From Pseudomonas sp. p1(2021b) (GTDB lineage Bacteria > Pseudomonadota > Gammaproteobacteria > Pseudomonadales > Pseudomonadaceae), in assembly GCF_020151015.1 (NCBI RefSeq), contig NZ_CP083746.1, forward strand, positions 1,145,001-1,209,000: DNA of 64,000 nucleotides. Reading direction: 5' to 3'. Shown here in pieces: positions 28,883 through 38,839 of this stretch (the first letter of the stretch is position 1; each line of letters starts with the position of its first letter). The notes under the pieces were generated by a model that did no database searches, was not told the origin of the DNA, and saw only the letters and a list, made by a program, of their open reading frames with translations. Both the position numbers and the translations under genes were made by a program.

Positions 28883-31639
28883 TCAGGCGCTCAGCCGCGC
28901 CTGGGCCGCCAGCCGGGTAATGGCCCGGTCCAGCTCATCCAGGGCCTGTAGGGCCTGGGGGCTGTCCTGCTTGAGCAGGGTCTCGCTGCGTTGACAGGCC
29001 GCGCGCAACTGCGGCACGCCACAATAGCGCGAGGCGCCGTTGAGGCGGTGCACCTGTTCTATCATGGCCGTGCGGTCGCCGCGCTCGCGGGCGCTGCGGA
29101 TCGAGTCGCGGTCGGTCTCCAGCGAGGCCAGCAGCATGGCCAGCATATCAGCGGCCAGGTCCGGCTTGCCCGCCGCCAGGCGCAGCCCTTCGTCAGGGTC
29201 GAGCACTTTCAGCTCGGTGCCGTCGGGCAGGCGCTCCTGCGCGCGTTCCGGTTGCTGCGGGGCCAGGCTCAGCCCGGTCCACTTCATCACCACCTGGGCC
29301 AGCTGGCGCTCGCTGATCGGCTTGGTCAGGTAGTCGTCCATGCCGCTATGCAACAAGGCGCGCTTCTCATTGGCCATGGCATGGGCGGTGAGGGCGACGA
29401 TGGGCAGCGGGTTGCCGCTCTGGCTGGCTTCCCAGCGGCGGATCTGCTCGGTGCAGGCGCGGCCGTCCATGCCGGGCATCTGCACGTCCATCAGCACCAG
29501 GTCGAAGGGCTCGTTCTGCACGGCCTGCACTGCCGCGAAGCCATTGTCGAGTGCCAGCACCTCGGCGCCCAGTCCTTCGAGCAAGGTTTGCACCAACAAC
29601 AGGTTGGCCGGGTTGTCGTCCACGCAAAGGATCTTCGGCGCCCGCTGGCTACCGCTGCTGCGTGGCTCGGCCAATGGCCGACGCGGCTGCACCAGTTCCA
29701 GCAGCAGACGGCGCAGCTTGCGTGTGCAGGCCGGTTTGGACAGCAACTGGCCATGGCCGTTGGGTAGGTAGGGATGGTACAGCGCGTGTTCGGTGGTCGG
29801 GCACAGCACCACGCACAGGCAGTCGAGGCGCTCGAGTTGCTGGTGGTAATGACCGAGCTGCTCCGGCGAGAGGCTGCCCAGGTTGGCCCCGAGCACGGCG
29901 AAGTCGAATGGCTGGCCCGCCTGGGCGGCGGCCTGGGCCCCTTGCAGCAACTGGTCGAAGGACGCGAACAGGCTGACGCTCAGGCCACAGTCCTCCAGTT
30001 GATGTTCCAGCGCCTGGCGAGCCAGCTCGTGGCCGTCGACGATGGCCGCGCGGCGCCCGAGCAGCGGCTGCAAGGGCTGCTCCTCGGCATCGTCATGGGC
30101 CCGGGGCAGGTTCAGGCTGATCCAGAACTGCGACCCTTCGCCTGGCGTGCTGTCGACGCCGATCTCACCGCCCATCTGTTCGATCAAGCGCTTGGAGATC
30201 ACCAGCCCAAGGCCGGTGCCGCCGGGCTGGCGCGACAACGAGTTGTCGGCCTGGCTGAAGGCCTGGAACAGGGTGCGCACGTCCTGGGGCGACAGGCCGA
30301 TGCCGGTGTCCTGCACGCTGATGCGCAGCTGCACGTTGTCTTCCTGCTCGTCCTCGAGCATGGCCCGTACCACGATGGTGCCTTCGCGGGTGAACTTGAT
30401 CGCGTTGCTCACCAGGTTGGTGAGGATCTGCTTGAGCCGCAGCGGGTCGCCGACCAGCGACAAGGGCGTGTCGCGGTAGACCAGGCTGAGCAGCTCCAGC
30501 TGCTTGGCATGGGCGGCCGGGGCGAGAATGGTCAGGGTGTCCTGGATCAGGTCGCGCAGGTTGAAGGGAATGCTGTCGAGCACCAGTTTGCCGGCCTCGA
30601 TCTTGGAGAAGTCGAGGATTTCGTTGATGATCCCCAGCAGATTGTCGGCGGATTTCTCGATGGTGTTCAGGTAGTCGAGCTGGCGCGGCGTCAGCTCGCT
30701 GCGTTGCAGCAGGTGGGTGAAGCCGAGGATGCCATTGAGCGGCGTGCGGATTTCATGGCTCATGTTGGCCAGGAACTCGGACTTGATGCGGCTGGCCTCC
30801 AGGGCCTCCTTGCGCGCCATGTCCAGCTCGATGTTCTGGATCTCGATGGTCTCCAGGTTCTGGCGCACGTCCTCGGTAGCCTGGTCGATGCTGTGCTGCA
30901 GCTCTTCATGGGCATTGTGCAAGGTCTCGGCCATGCGGTTGATGCCCGCGGCGAGCTCGTCCAGCTCGTGGCTGCCCATGGCCGGCAGGCGCTCCTCCAG
31001 GTTGCCGTCCTTCAGCTGGGTGACGGCGTGCTTGATGCGGCTGATCGGGTCGTTGATGGTGCGGCTCATGCGCAGGGCGAGCAGGGCGGTCAGTGCCAGG
31101 CAGCCGAGGATCAGCAGCACGCTGGTGAACAGGCTGCGGTAGCCGCGCAGCAAGGTGCCGTCGTGGGACAGTTCGATTTCCACCCAGCCCAGCAGGCGCT
31201 CGGCCTCGGCGGGCACGGCCTCGGTGGCCAGGTCGCGGTGATGGCCGAACACCGGCATCAGGTAACGGGTGGCATCGTTGCCGGTACGCTGCAGCAGCTG
31301 TGTGCCGGTGCCGCCGGTGGGCGCCAGGTTGAGCATGCTGGGGCCGGCATGGGCCAGGCGCGTGCGGTCCGGGGCAAGAAATGCCACGGCGCGCACGTCG
31401 GTTTGTTCCAGGGCCTGGGCGGCGATCCGTTCGAGCTGGGCCTGGGCCGGGTGGGCCAAGGCCGGCGCTGCCAGCGGGGCCAACTGTTCGGCGAGCATCT
31501 TGCCGCGTTGGAACAGCTGGGTGCGCAGCTCGTTCTGCTGCAGCCAGGTGAAATAGCTCCCCAACACCAATGCCATCAGGCCGGCGGGCAGCAGGGCCAA
31601 CAGCAGGACCCGGCTTCTGATTCCCAAGCGATCGAGCAC
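28883..31639 (-). CDS. gacS: hybrid sensor kinase GacS
   Basis: A 918-residue tripartite histidine kinase, the BarA/GacS orthologue that drives GacA and the Rsm small RNAs. Two transmembrane helices (about 10-32 and 172-190) flank a periplasmic domain. HAMP (about 190-245), coiled coil, H295 (ANMSHEIRTPLNG), the ATPase domain (NLVSNAIKF, DTGIGLS, GGTGLGL), a pseudo-receiver-like stretch, receiver D718 (LMDVQMPGMDG) and HPt H864 (EQVHRLNGAS) follow in order. All phosphorelay residues are present. It starts at GTG, as GacS commonly does. Next to ldhA and cysM as in other P. putida. Confidence 0.96.
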   Translation of the reverse strand: MLDRLGIRSRVLLLALLPAGLMALVLGSYFTWLQQNELRTQLFQRGKMLAEQLAPLAAPALAHPAQAQLERIAAQALEQTDVRAVAFLAPDRTRLAHAGPSMLNLAPTGGTGTQLLQRTGNDATRYLMPVFGHHRDLATEAVPAEAERLLGWVEIELSHDGTLLRGYRSLFTSVLLILGCLALTALLALRMSRTINDPISRIKHAVTQLKDGNLEERLPAMGSHELDELAAGINRMAETLHNAHEELQHSIDQATEDVRQNLETIEIQNIELDMARKEALEASRIKSEFLANMSHEIRTPLNGILGFTHLLQRSELTPRQLDYLNTIEKSADNLLGIINEILDFSKIEAGKLVLDSIPFNLRDLIQDTLTILAPAAHAKQLELLSLVYRDTPLSLVGDPLRLKQILTNLVSNAIKFTREGTIVVRAMLEDEQEDNVQLRISVQDTGIGLSPQDVRTLFQAFSQADNSLSRQPGGTGLGLVISKRLIEQMGGEIGVDSTPGEGSQFWISLNLPRAHDDAEEQPLQPLLGRRAAIVDGHELARQALEHQLEDCGLSVSLFASFDQLLQGAQAAAQAGQPFDFAVLGANLGSLSPEQLGHYHQQLERLDCLCVVLCPTTEHALYHPYLPNGHGQLLSKPACTRKLRRLLLELVQPRRPLAEPRSSGSQRAPKILCVDDNPANLLLVQTLLEGLGAEVLALDNGFAAVQAVQNEPFDLVLMDVQMPGMDGRACTEQIRRWEASQSGNPLPIVALTAHAMANEKRALLHSGMDDYLTKPISERQLAQVVMKWTGLSLAPQQPERAQERLPDGTELKVLDPDEGLRLAAGKPDLAADMLAMLLASLETDRDSIRSARERGDRTAMIEQVHRLNGASRYCGVPQLRAACQRSETLLKQDSPQALQALDELDRAITRLAAQARLSA

Positions 31640-31877
31640 ATCTGTCTCCTGTCATGTGCTTGCATGCCGTCATCATAGGGACGGCCCCAGGCGGAACGTT
31701 ACCCCGGCAGCCGGCCTGATGCACTTATTTGTATCCATTTTATACAGCCAACGGCCCACTCAACGAGAATGCAGCCCTGGCGAGGGTGGCCAAAAGCCGT
31801 CACCGGTCGAAACCCGGTTGCCTTGGCGCGTCCGCATGGCCAATAATCGCGCAACTGAGAATCAATGTCACAAGCCA

Positions 31878-32594
31878 ATGAATCCCGTAGCTGTTAACCA
31901 GTCCTCTATTCTCGCCATCGAGGACGACCCCGTACTTGGCGCCTACCTGAACGAGGAGCTGCAGCGTGACGGCTTCCAGGTGACCTGGTGCCGCAATGGC
32001 TTGGAGGGCCTGAAGGCCGCTGGTCGCCAGGTGTTCGATGTGGTCCTGATGGACATTCTGCTGCCCGGCCTCAATGGCCTGGATGCCCTGGCCCAATTGC
32101 GCAGGCACAGCGCCACCCCGGTGATCCTGATGTCGGCCCTGGGGGCCGAGGCCGACCGTATCACCGGTTTCCAGCGTGGCGCCGATGACTATCTGCCCAA
32201 GCCCTTCAGCATGGCCGAGCTGCGTGTTCGCATCGAGGCGATCCTGCGTCGCGTCGCCCTCGAGCGGCGTCACCAGGTTTCGCGCGAGGTGGCCAACGGT
32301 CAGCTGCGCTTCGACGATGCCGCCTGCGACGTCTGGCTCGATGGTCTGTGGGCTGGGCTGACACCTAGCGAATACCGTCTGCTCGATACCCTCAATCGCA
32401 GCCAGGACGAAGTACTGAGCAAGCCGTTCCTTTATCAGCAAGTCCTGCAGCGAGGCTATTCGCGTCACGACCGCAGCCTGGACATGCATGTCAGCCAGAT
32501 CCGCCGCAAGCTCAAGGTGATCGGCTACCACGAACGGCAGATCCGCACGGTCTGGGGCAAGGGCTATATGCTCTGCGCCGGCGAGGCGGACTGA
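31878..32594 (+). CDS. OmpR-family response regulator (PirR-like)
   Basis: A 238-residue regulator: the receiver domain has E15-D16-D17, D59 (VLMDILLPGLNG) and DDYLPKPF; the winged helix ends DMHVSQIRRKLK...GKGYML. Its place between gacS and cysM is that of PirR in P. aeruginosa, which with PirS controls the enterobactin receptor gene pirA. No receptor gene is present here. The ATG giving MNPVAVNQSS is used; an ATG 42 nt upstream is possible. The kinase gene follows 2 nt after the stop. Confidence 0.85.
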   Translation: MNPVAVNQSSILAIEDDPVLGAYLNEELQRDGFQVTWCRNGLEGLKAAGRQVFDVVLMDILLPGLNGLDALAQLRRHSATPVILMSALGAEADRITGFQRGADDYLPKPFSMAELRVRIEAILRRVALERRHQVSREVANGQLRFDDAACDVWLDGLWAGLTPSEYRLLDTLNRSQDEVLSKPFLYQQVLQRGYSRHDRSLDMHVSQIRRKLKVIGYHERQIRTVWGKGYMLCAGEAD

Positions 32595-32596
32595 CG

Positions 32597-33982
32597 GTGC
32601 TCGACCGCCACTCGTTGTTCTGGAAGCTGTCCATCCTTCTGGTGGGCTTCTGTTTGCTGATGATCGGCCTGAGCTATACCTGGGGCCGGCACATGGAAAC
32701 CCGCAATGCCTACCTCGACGCATCGGCCCGCGAAGAACTGCTGGCTTGGGCCGGCGAAGCCGAGCGTGCCTGGCACGAAGGCGGGCGGGCCGGCGTCGAC
32801 CGATGGCTGGCGCAGATGCGCGAGCAAGGGGCGGGCTGGGTCGGTGTGCTCGATGCCGAACTCCGGCCATTGGGCAGCGCCAGCCTGTCTCTTGCTGAGG
32901 TTCAGCAACTGACGCACCTGCGGGGTGTCGATTGGCCCATGAGTCGGCGCAGCATCAGCCAACCCTGGCTGCGCCTGCCGTTTCCCGGCGCACCGGAGCA
33001 GGGCATGCTGGTAATCGAGCTGCCGGAGCGCCTCAACCCTGGCCGCTACCGCCTGTTCTGGCAAGTGCTGACCAACGGCATCATCCCGGGCTTGTTCACC
33101 CTACTGCTATGCGTGGGCCTGTACCGCATGCTGATCGTGCCGCTGAACCAGTTGCGCGAGCAGGCCAATGCCTGGCGCGCCGACCAGCTCTCGGCACGCC
33201 TGGATTCGCGCACCATCGGCCGACACGACGAACTGGGCGAACTGGCCCGGGCCTTCGACCAGATGGCCGAGCGCCTGCAGGGCACCGTGGCCATGCAGCA
33301 GCAGATGTTGCGTGACCTGTCCCACGAGATGCGTACACCGCTCAGCCGCCTGCGCGTGGCCTGTGACGGTGAAACCGACCTGCAGCGCCTGGCTGAACGT
33401 GTGGGCCGTGAGGTGGACTGCATGCAGCAACTGGTGGAGAACACCCTGCAACTGGCCTGGCAGGATGCCGAGCGTGCGCCGATGAACCTCGAGCCGATCC
33501 AGCTCCAGGCGCTGTGGGACATGCTCGCTGAGGATGCGTGCTACGAAAGCGGCTGGGCGCCGGCGCGTTTGCGCTGTGAACTGCCGGCCGAATGCTGGGT
33601 GCACGGCAACCTCAACCATTTGGCCCAGGCCCTGGAGAACATGCTGCGCAACGCGATCCGCCATTCCCCCGAACAGGGGCTGGTGCGCCTGGGAGGCCAG
33701 CGTGAGGGCGGGTATTGGCGCATCGTCCTGGAAGACCAGGGAGGCGGGGTGGCCGAAGAAGACCTGGAACGCATCTTCGCCCCGTTCTCGCGCCTGGACG
33801 GCTCCCGCCCGGGCGACGGTGGTTTCGGTCTGGGCCTGAGCATCGCCCGCAGCGCGATCCAGCGCCAGGGTGGCACGCTGTGGGCAGAGAACGGCAAGCA
33901 AGGGCTGCGCCTGTGCATGCGCCTGCCCGCCATCACACCGTCCCCCTGCAGGAGCGGGCTTGCCCCGCGATCGGCTGCGTAG
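32597..33982 (+). CDS. sensor histidine kinase (PirS-like)
   Basis: A 461-residue kinase starting at GTG. A transmembrane helix lies at about 12-28, a periplasmic domain to about 155, and a second helix at about 160-180. HAMP, H243 (LRDLSHEMRTPLSRLR), N-box (NMLRNAIRH), G1 (DQGGGVAEED) and G2 (GGFGLGLSIA) follow. The last dozen residues (CRSGLAPRSAA) are encoded by an REP element that also supplies the stop codon, so the natural end was probably nearby and overwritten. Paired with the preceding regulator. Confidence 0.85.
   Translation: MLDRHSLFWKLSILLVGFCLLMIGLSYTWGRHMETRNAYLDASAREELLAWAGEAERAWHEGGRAGVDRWLAQMREQGAGWVGVLDAELRPLGSASLSLAEVQQLTHLRGVDWPMSRRSISQPWLRLPFPGAPEQGMLVIELPERLNPGRYRLFWQVLTNGIIPGLFTLLLCVGLYRMLIVPLNQLREQANAWRADQLSARLDSRTIGRHDELGELARAFDQMAERLQGTVAMQQQMLRDLSHEMRTPLSRLRVACDGETDLQRLAERVGREVDCMQQLVENTLQLAWQDAERAPMNLEPIQLQALWDMLAEDACYESGWAPARLRCELPAECWVHGNLNHLAQALENMLRNAIRHSPEQGLVRLGGQREGGYWRIVLEDQGGGVAEEDLERIFAPFSRLDGSRPGDGGFGLGLSIARSAIQRQGGTLWAENGKQGLRLCMRLPAITPSPCRSGLAPRSAA
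33946..33972. repeat. REP unit overlapping the 3' end of the kinase gene
   Basis: A 'GGAGCGGGCTTGCCCCGCGAT' copy sits inside the last codons of the PirS-like gene. It is read as CRSGLAPRSA before the TAG at 33980. Confidence 0.85.
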
Positions 33983-34026
33983 GACTGGGGGCGGCGCTCG
34001 ATCCCACAGGTCCGCTTCCTTATGTC

Positions 34027-34038
34027 TTATAGCTATAA
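34027..34038. promoter_or_regulatory. AT-rich palindrome upstream of cysM
   Basis: TTATAGCTATAA is a perfect 12-bp palindrome, 82 nt before the cysM ATG, in an AT-rich patch. It could be a regulator site or overlap a -10. CysB is the obvious candidate from context, but I cannot match it to a defined CysB site. Confidence 0.35.
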
Positions 34039-34119
34039 ACACTGCAGATTGCGTGATATGGCGAGGAAACGTTTGCCGGTATGATAGTCGCCCCTGCCGT
34101 CCGGATTGTGAACTACGCC

Positions 34120-35019
34120 ATGACCTTGCAGTACCCAACCATCGCCGATTGCGTCGGCAATACGCCTCTGGTTCGCCTGCAGCGTATCGCAGGCGAGACT
34201 ACCAACACCCTCCTGCTCAAGCTCGAAGGCAACAATCCGGCAGGCTCCGTGAAGGACCGCCCAGCCTTGTCGATGATCACCCGCGCTGAACTGCGCGGCC
34301 AGATCAAGCCGGGCGACACCCTGATCGAAGCCACCTCCGGCAACACCGGTATCGCCCTGGCCATGGCCGCGGCGATCAAGGGCTACAAGATGATCCTGAT
34401 CATGCCCGACAACTCCACCGCCGAGCGCAAGGCGGCGATGACCGCCTATGGCGCCGAATTGCTGCTGGTCAGCAAGGAGGAGGGCATGGAGGGCGCGCGC
34501 GACCTGGCCGACAAACTGCAGGCCGAAGGCCGCGGCCTGGTGCTCGACCAATTCGCCAACGGCGACAACCCGGTCGCCCACTACACCAGCACGGGCCCGG
34601 AGATCTGGCAGCAGACCCAGGGCAGCATCACCCACTTCATCAGCTCCATGGGCACCACCGGCACCATCATGGGCTGCTCGCAGTACCTCAAGGAGCAGAA
34701 CCCGGCGGTGCAGATCGTCGGCCTGCAGCCGATGGAAGGCTCGGCCATCCCCGGCATCCGTCGCTGGCCCGAGCAATACCTGCCGAAGATCTTCGACGCC
34801 ACCCGTGTCGACCGCGTGGTCGATATGTCCCAGGAAGAAGCCGAGCAGACCACCCGCCGTCTGGCCCGTGAAGAAGGCATTTTCTGTGGTGTGTCTTCCG
34901 GTGGTGCGGTTGCAGCCATGCTGCGCCTGTCCCGCGAGGTCGAGAATGCGGTCATGGTGGCGATCATCTGCGACCGTGGCGACCGCTACCTGTCCACCGG
35001 CCTGTTCGACGCAACCTGA
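34120..35019 (+). CDS. cysM: cysteine synthase B
   Basis: A 299-residue PLP enzyme making cysteine from O-acetylserine and sulfide or thiosulfate. The PLP lysine is K45 ([12 protein letters not shown]); the substrate loop is [12 protein letters not shown]; the phosphate-binding loop is [11 protein letters not shown]. The sequence [15 protein letters not shown] distinguishes CysM from CysK. The stop overlaps the rlmD ATG by one base (TGATG), so both genes are translationally coupled. The start giving [13 protein letters not shown] is the family start. Confidence 0.96.
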   Translation: MTLQYPTIADCVGNTPLVRLQRIAGETTNTLLLKLEGNNPAGSVKDRPALSMITRAELRGQIKPGDTLIEATSGNTGIALAMAAAIKGYKMILIMPDNSTAERKAAMTAYGAELLLVSKEEGMEGARDLADKLQAEGRGLVLDQFANGDNPVAHYTSTGPEIWQQTQGSITHFISSMGTTGTIMGCSQYLKEQNPAVQIVGLQPMEGSAIPGIRRWPEQYLPKIFDATRVDRVVDMSQEEAEQTTRRLAREEGIFCGVSSGGAVAAMLRLSREVENAVMVAIICDRGDRYLSTGLFDAT

Positions 35020-36377
35020 TGTCCAGAAAGAAAAGCAACGGCGGCCTGCGGTTCCAACCGGCCGGCGGCAACCGTGCGCCCCAGGTGCCGGTAGGCAAGA
35101 AACAACGCCTGGACATCGAACGCCTGGCCGGTGACGGCCGAGGCATCGCGTTCCTGGAAGGGCGTACCTGGTTCGTCAGCGGTGCCCTGGCAGGGGAGGC
35201 TGTCGAAGCCCGGGTGCTCGGTGCGCGCGGCAAGGTGGTCGAGGCACGCCTGGAGCGGGTGCTGCAGGCCAGCCCTGAACGGCGCGAAGCCCCTTGCCGG
35301 TATTACGCCCGCTGCGGTGGTTGCAATCTTCAGCACCTGCCCCACGAGGGGCAGGTGGCGCTCAAGCAGCGCCTGCTGGCCGAGCAGCTGCAGCGCGTGG
35401 CGGGGGTACAGCCTGAACAGTGGGCCGCACCGCTGGTGGGCCCTGAGTTCGGCTATCGGCGACGGGCGCGGGTGGCGGTGCGGTGGGACCCCAAGGCGCG
35501 CCGGCTGGACGTAGGTTTTCGCGCCGAGGCCAGCCAGGACATCGTCGCCATCGATGAGTGCCTGGTTCTGGTACAGCCCTTGCAAACGATTTTTCGCCAG
35601 TTGCCGGACGTGTTGCGCAGCCTGGGCAAACCTCAAGCGCTGGGGCATGTCGAGCTGTTCAGCGGTACCGCCGAGGCGGTGCTGGTGCGCCATGTCGCGT
35701 CGCTGCCGGCAGACGACCTGGCGCGTCTGGAGGCCTTCTGCGCAGCCGTCGGCGCCCAGCTGTGGTTGCAGGGCGAAGGCGAGCCGGCGCCGGTACGGGC
35801 AGGCCAGGTGCTGGGCTTTGTCCTCGAGCCTTGGGGGCTGGAGCTTGCCTGGCGGCCAGGGGACTTCGTGCAGGTCAACGCCCAGGTCAACACGGCGATG
35901 ATCGAGCAAGCCCTGGCCTGGCTCGCGCCGCAACCTGAGGAGCGGGTGCTGGACCTGTTCTGCGGCCTGGGCAACTTCGCCCTGCCGTTGGCCCGGCAGG
36001 CCCGTGAAGTGGTGGCGGTGGAAGGTGTCCAGGCCATGGTCGAGCGGGCGGCGGCCAACGCCCGGGACAACAAAGTGCATAATGCACGCTTTTTTCAGGC
36101 CGATTTATCGCAGCCTTTGGATGGCGCCGGATGGGCCGCCGAGGGCTTTTCTGCGGTACTCTTGGATCCACCGCGCGACGGTGCCTTCGAGGTGGTGCAA
36201 AACATCGCACGTCTCAAGGCCAAGCGGTTGGTCTATGTGTCCTGCAACCCGGCCACGCTGGCGCGAGACGCCCAGGTGCTGGTAGGGCAGGGGTACCGGT
36301 TAACAAGGGCCGGGATTCTCGACATGTTTCCTCAGACGGCGCATGTCGAGGCCATGGCGTTATTCGAAGCGGGCTAG
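35019..36377 (+). CDS. rlmD: 23S rRNA (uracil-1939-C5)-methyltransferase RlmD
   Basis: A 452-residue SAM- and Fe-S-dependent RNA methyltransferase (RumA). There is an N-terminal TRAM domain (about residues 25-82). The [4Fe-4S] ligands are C93, C99, C102 and C181. The SAM-binding motif is [14 protein letters not shown], and the nucleophile C409 lies in [12 protein letters not shown]. Coupled to cysM upstream and followed by relA. Confidence 0.95.
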   Translation: MSRKKSNGGLRFQPAGGNRAPQVPVGKKQRLDIERLAGDGRGIAFLEGRTWFVSGALAGEAVEARVLGARGKVVEARLERVLQASPERREAPCRYYARCGGCNLQHLPHEGQVALKQRLLAEQLQRVAGVQPEQWAAPLVGPEFGYRRRARVAVRWDPKARRLDVGFRAEASQDIVAIDECLVLVQPLQTIFRQLPDVLRSLGKPQALGHVELFSGTAEAVLVRHVASLPADDLARLEAFCAAVGAQLWLQGEGEPAPVRAGQVLGFVLEPWGLELAWRPGDFVQVNAQVNTAMIEQALAWLAPQPEERVLDLFCGLGNFALPLARQAREVVAVEGVQAMVERAAANARDNKVHNARFFQADLSQPLDGAGWAAEGFSAVLLDPPRDGAFEVVQNIARLKAKRLVYVSCNPATLARDAQVLVGQGYRLTRAGILDMFPQTAHVEAMALFEAG

Positions 36378-36474
36378 CCAGGCTGGCCCCTTGGTGCGGC
36401 GTCCAGGGAATGGGCGTCGTACGGTGATTGCCAGCGCATCCGTGGGGTGCGCTGTATGGAAAGGTAAAAGAAAG

Positions 36475-38715
36475 ATGGTACAGGTGAGAGTGCACCAGCC
36501 GGTCAATACCGACGGCAGTATCAATCTCGAAGCATGGCTGGATCATGTGGTGAGCGTCGACTCGGCGCTGGACCGCAAGGCGCTCAAGGAGGCCTGCGAT
36601 TTCGCCCAGGAAGTCGAGAAGAAGGGCAACCCGGCCAAGCATTCCTGGGCCGATGGCACGTCCAGCTTCCAGGCGGGCCTGGAGATCGCTGAAATCCTCG
36701 CGGACCTCAAGCTCGACCAGGACTCCCTCGTGGCGGCCGTGATCTATCGCTCGGTGCGCGAAGGCAAGGTGACCCTGGCCGAGGTCGGCCAGCGGTTCGG
36801 CCCGGTGGTCTCCAAGCTGATTGACGGTGTGCTGCGCATGGCGGCCATCAGCGCCAGCCTCAGCCCGCGCCAATCATTGGTGCTTGGCTCCCAGGCCCAG
36901 GTGGAGAACCTGCGCAAGATGCTGGTGGCCATGGTCGACGACGTGCGCGTCGCCCTGATCAAGCTGGCCGAACGTACCTGCGCCATCCGTGCGGTCAAGG
37001 CCGCCGATGACGAAAAACGCCTGCGCGTGGCGCGCGAGGTGTTCGACATCTATGCACCGCTCGCCCACCGTCTGGGCATCGGTCACATCAAGTGGGAACT
37101 GGAGGATTTGTCCTTCCGCTACCTCGAACCCGATCAGTACAAGCAGATCGCCAAGCTCTTGCACGAACGTCGCCTCGACCGCGAGCGCTTCATCACCGAT
37201 GTGATGAACCAACTGCAGAACGAGCTGCTGGCCACCGGCGTCAACGCCGACATCAGCGGCCGGGCGAAACACATCTATTCCATCTGGCGCAAAATGCAGC
37301 GCAAGGGCCTGGAGTTCAGCCAGATCTATGACGTGCGTGCGGTGCGCGTACTGGTACCGGAGATCCGCGACTGCTACACCGCGCTCGGTATCGTCCATAC
37401 CCTCTGGCGACACATCCCCAAGGAGTTCGACGACTACATCGCCAACCCCAAGGAAAACGGCTACCGCTCGTTGCACACCGCAGTGATCGGCCCGGAGGGC
37501 AAGGTGCTCGAGGTGCAGATCCGCACCCACGCCATGCACGAGGAAGCCGAGCTGGGCGTCTGCGCCCACTGGCGCTACAAGGGCACCGACGTCAAGTCCA
37601 GCTCCAACCACTACGAAGAGAAGATCTCCTGGCTGCGCCAGGTGCTCGAGTGGCACGAGGAGCTGGGCGACATCGGCGGCCTGGCCGAGCAACTGCGGGT
37701 CGATATCGAGCCGGACCGGGTCTATGTGTTCACCCCCGACGGCCATGCCATCGACCTGCCCAAGGGCGCCACGCCGTTGGACTTTGCCTACCGCGTGCAC
37801 ACCGAGATCGGCCACAACTGCCGGGGTGCCAAGATCAACGGCCGCATCGTACCGCTGAACTACAGCCTGCAGACCGGCGAGCAGGTGGAGATCATCACCA
37901 GCAAGCACGGCAGCCCGAGCCGTGACTGGCTGAACTCCAACCTGGGCTATGTCACCACCTCCCGGGCCCGGGCCAAGATCGTCCATTGGTTCAAGCTGCA
38001 GGCTCGCGACCAGAACGTCGCCGCCGGCAAGACCTTGCTCGAGCGTGAGCTGAGCCGCCTGGGCCTGCCCCAGGTCGACTTCGAGCGCCTGGCCGAGAAG
38101 GCCAACGTCAAGACCGCCGAGGACATGTTCGCCGCCCTGGGCGCTGGCGACCTGCGCCTGGCGCACATGGTCAATGCCGCCCAGCAGCTGCTCGAGCCCG
38201 AGCGCAACGAGCAGATCGAACTGATCCCGCGCAAGGCCAGCGGCACCCGTTCCGGCAAGCGTGGCGATATCCAGATCCAGGGCGTCGGCAACCTGCTCAC
38301 GCAGATGGCCGGTTGCTGCCAGCCGCTGCCGGGCGACGCCATCGTCGGCTATATCACCCAGGGCCGTGGCGTGAGCATCCACCGCCAGGACTGCGCCTCG
38401 GTGCTGCAGCTGGCCGGCAAGGAGCCGGAGCGGATGATCCAGGTCAGCTGGGGGCCGATCCCGGTGCAGACCTACCCCGTCGACATCATCATCCGTGCCT
38501 ACGACCGCCCAGGGCTGCTGCGCGACGTGTCGCAGGTACTGCTCAACGAGAAGATCAACGTGCTGGCGGTCAATACCCGCTCGAACAAGGAAGACAACAC
38601 CGCCTTGATGTCGCTGACCATCGAGATCCCCGGCCTGGATGCCCTCGGGCGCCTGCTGGGCCGGATCTCGCAGTTGCCGAACATCATCGAGACGCGGCGT
38701 AACCGTACCCCTTGA
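36475..38715 (+). CDS. relA: (p)ppGpp synthetase I RelA
   Basis: A 746-residue ribosome-associated alarmone synthetase activated by uncharged tRNA. The N-terminal hydrolase domain is degenerate (the HD metal site is replaced; HSWADGTSSF, VIYRSVREGK), as expected for RelA rather than SpoT. The synthetase domain contains YDVRAVRVLV and NGYRSLHTAVIGP. TGS (VYVFTPDGHAIDLPKGATPLDFAY), helical, zinc-finger (AGCCQPLPGDAIVGYI) and ACT domains follow. Length matches E. coli RelA. The ATG after AAAGAAAG is used. Confidence 0.96.
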   Translation: MVQVRVHQPVNTDGSINLEAWLDHVVSVDSALDRKALKEACDFAQEVEKKGNPAKHSWADGTSSFQAGLEIAEILADLKLDQDSLVAAVIYRSVREGKVTLAEVGQRFGPVVSKLIDGVLRMAAISASLSPRQSLVLGSQAQVENLRKMLVAMVDDVRVALIKLAERTCAIRAVKAADDEKRLRVAREVFDIYAPLAHRLGIGHIKWELEDLSFRYLEPDQYKQIAKLLHERRLDRERFITDVMNQLQNELLATGVNADISGRAKHIYSIWRKMQRKGLEFSQIYDVRAVRVLVPEIRDCYTALGIVHTLWRHIPKEFDDYIANPKENGYRSLHTAVIGPEGKVLEVQIRTHAMHEEAELGVCAHWRYKGTDVKSSSNHYEEKISWLRQVLEWHEELGDIGGLAEQLRVDIEPDRVYVFTPDGHAIDLPKGATPLDFAYRVHTEIGHNCRGAKINGRIVPLNYSLQTGEQVEIITSKHGSPSRDWLNSNLGYVTTSRARAKIVHWFKLQARDQNVAAGKTLLERELSRLGLPQVDFERLAEKANVKTAEDMFAALGAGDLRLAHMVNAAQQLLEPERNEQIELIPRKASGTRSGKRGDIQIQGVGNLLTQMAGCCQPLPGDAIVGYITQGRGVSIHRQDCASVLQLAGKEPERMIQVSWGPIPVQTYPVDIIIRAYDRPGLLRDVSQVLLNEKINVLAVNTRSNKEDNTALMSLTIEIPGLDALGRLLGRISQLPNIIETRRNRTP

Positions 38716-38721
38716 GACCCT

Positions 38722-38804
38722 GGGGCCGCTTTGCGGCCCATCGCGGGGCAAGCCCGCTCCCACAGGGGTGCGCTGTACCTTGTAGGAGCGGGCTTGTCCC
38801 GCGA
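38722..38804. repeat. hairpin plus inverted REP pair after relA
   Basis: GGGGCCGC-TTT-GCGGCCC is followed directly by two inverted REP units (38740-38766, 38780-38804). It separates relA from mazG and may reduce read-through. Confidence 0.8.
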
Positions 38805-38839
38805 TCGCAGGCGAAGCCTGCGCCGTATGAGAGAACCCG

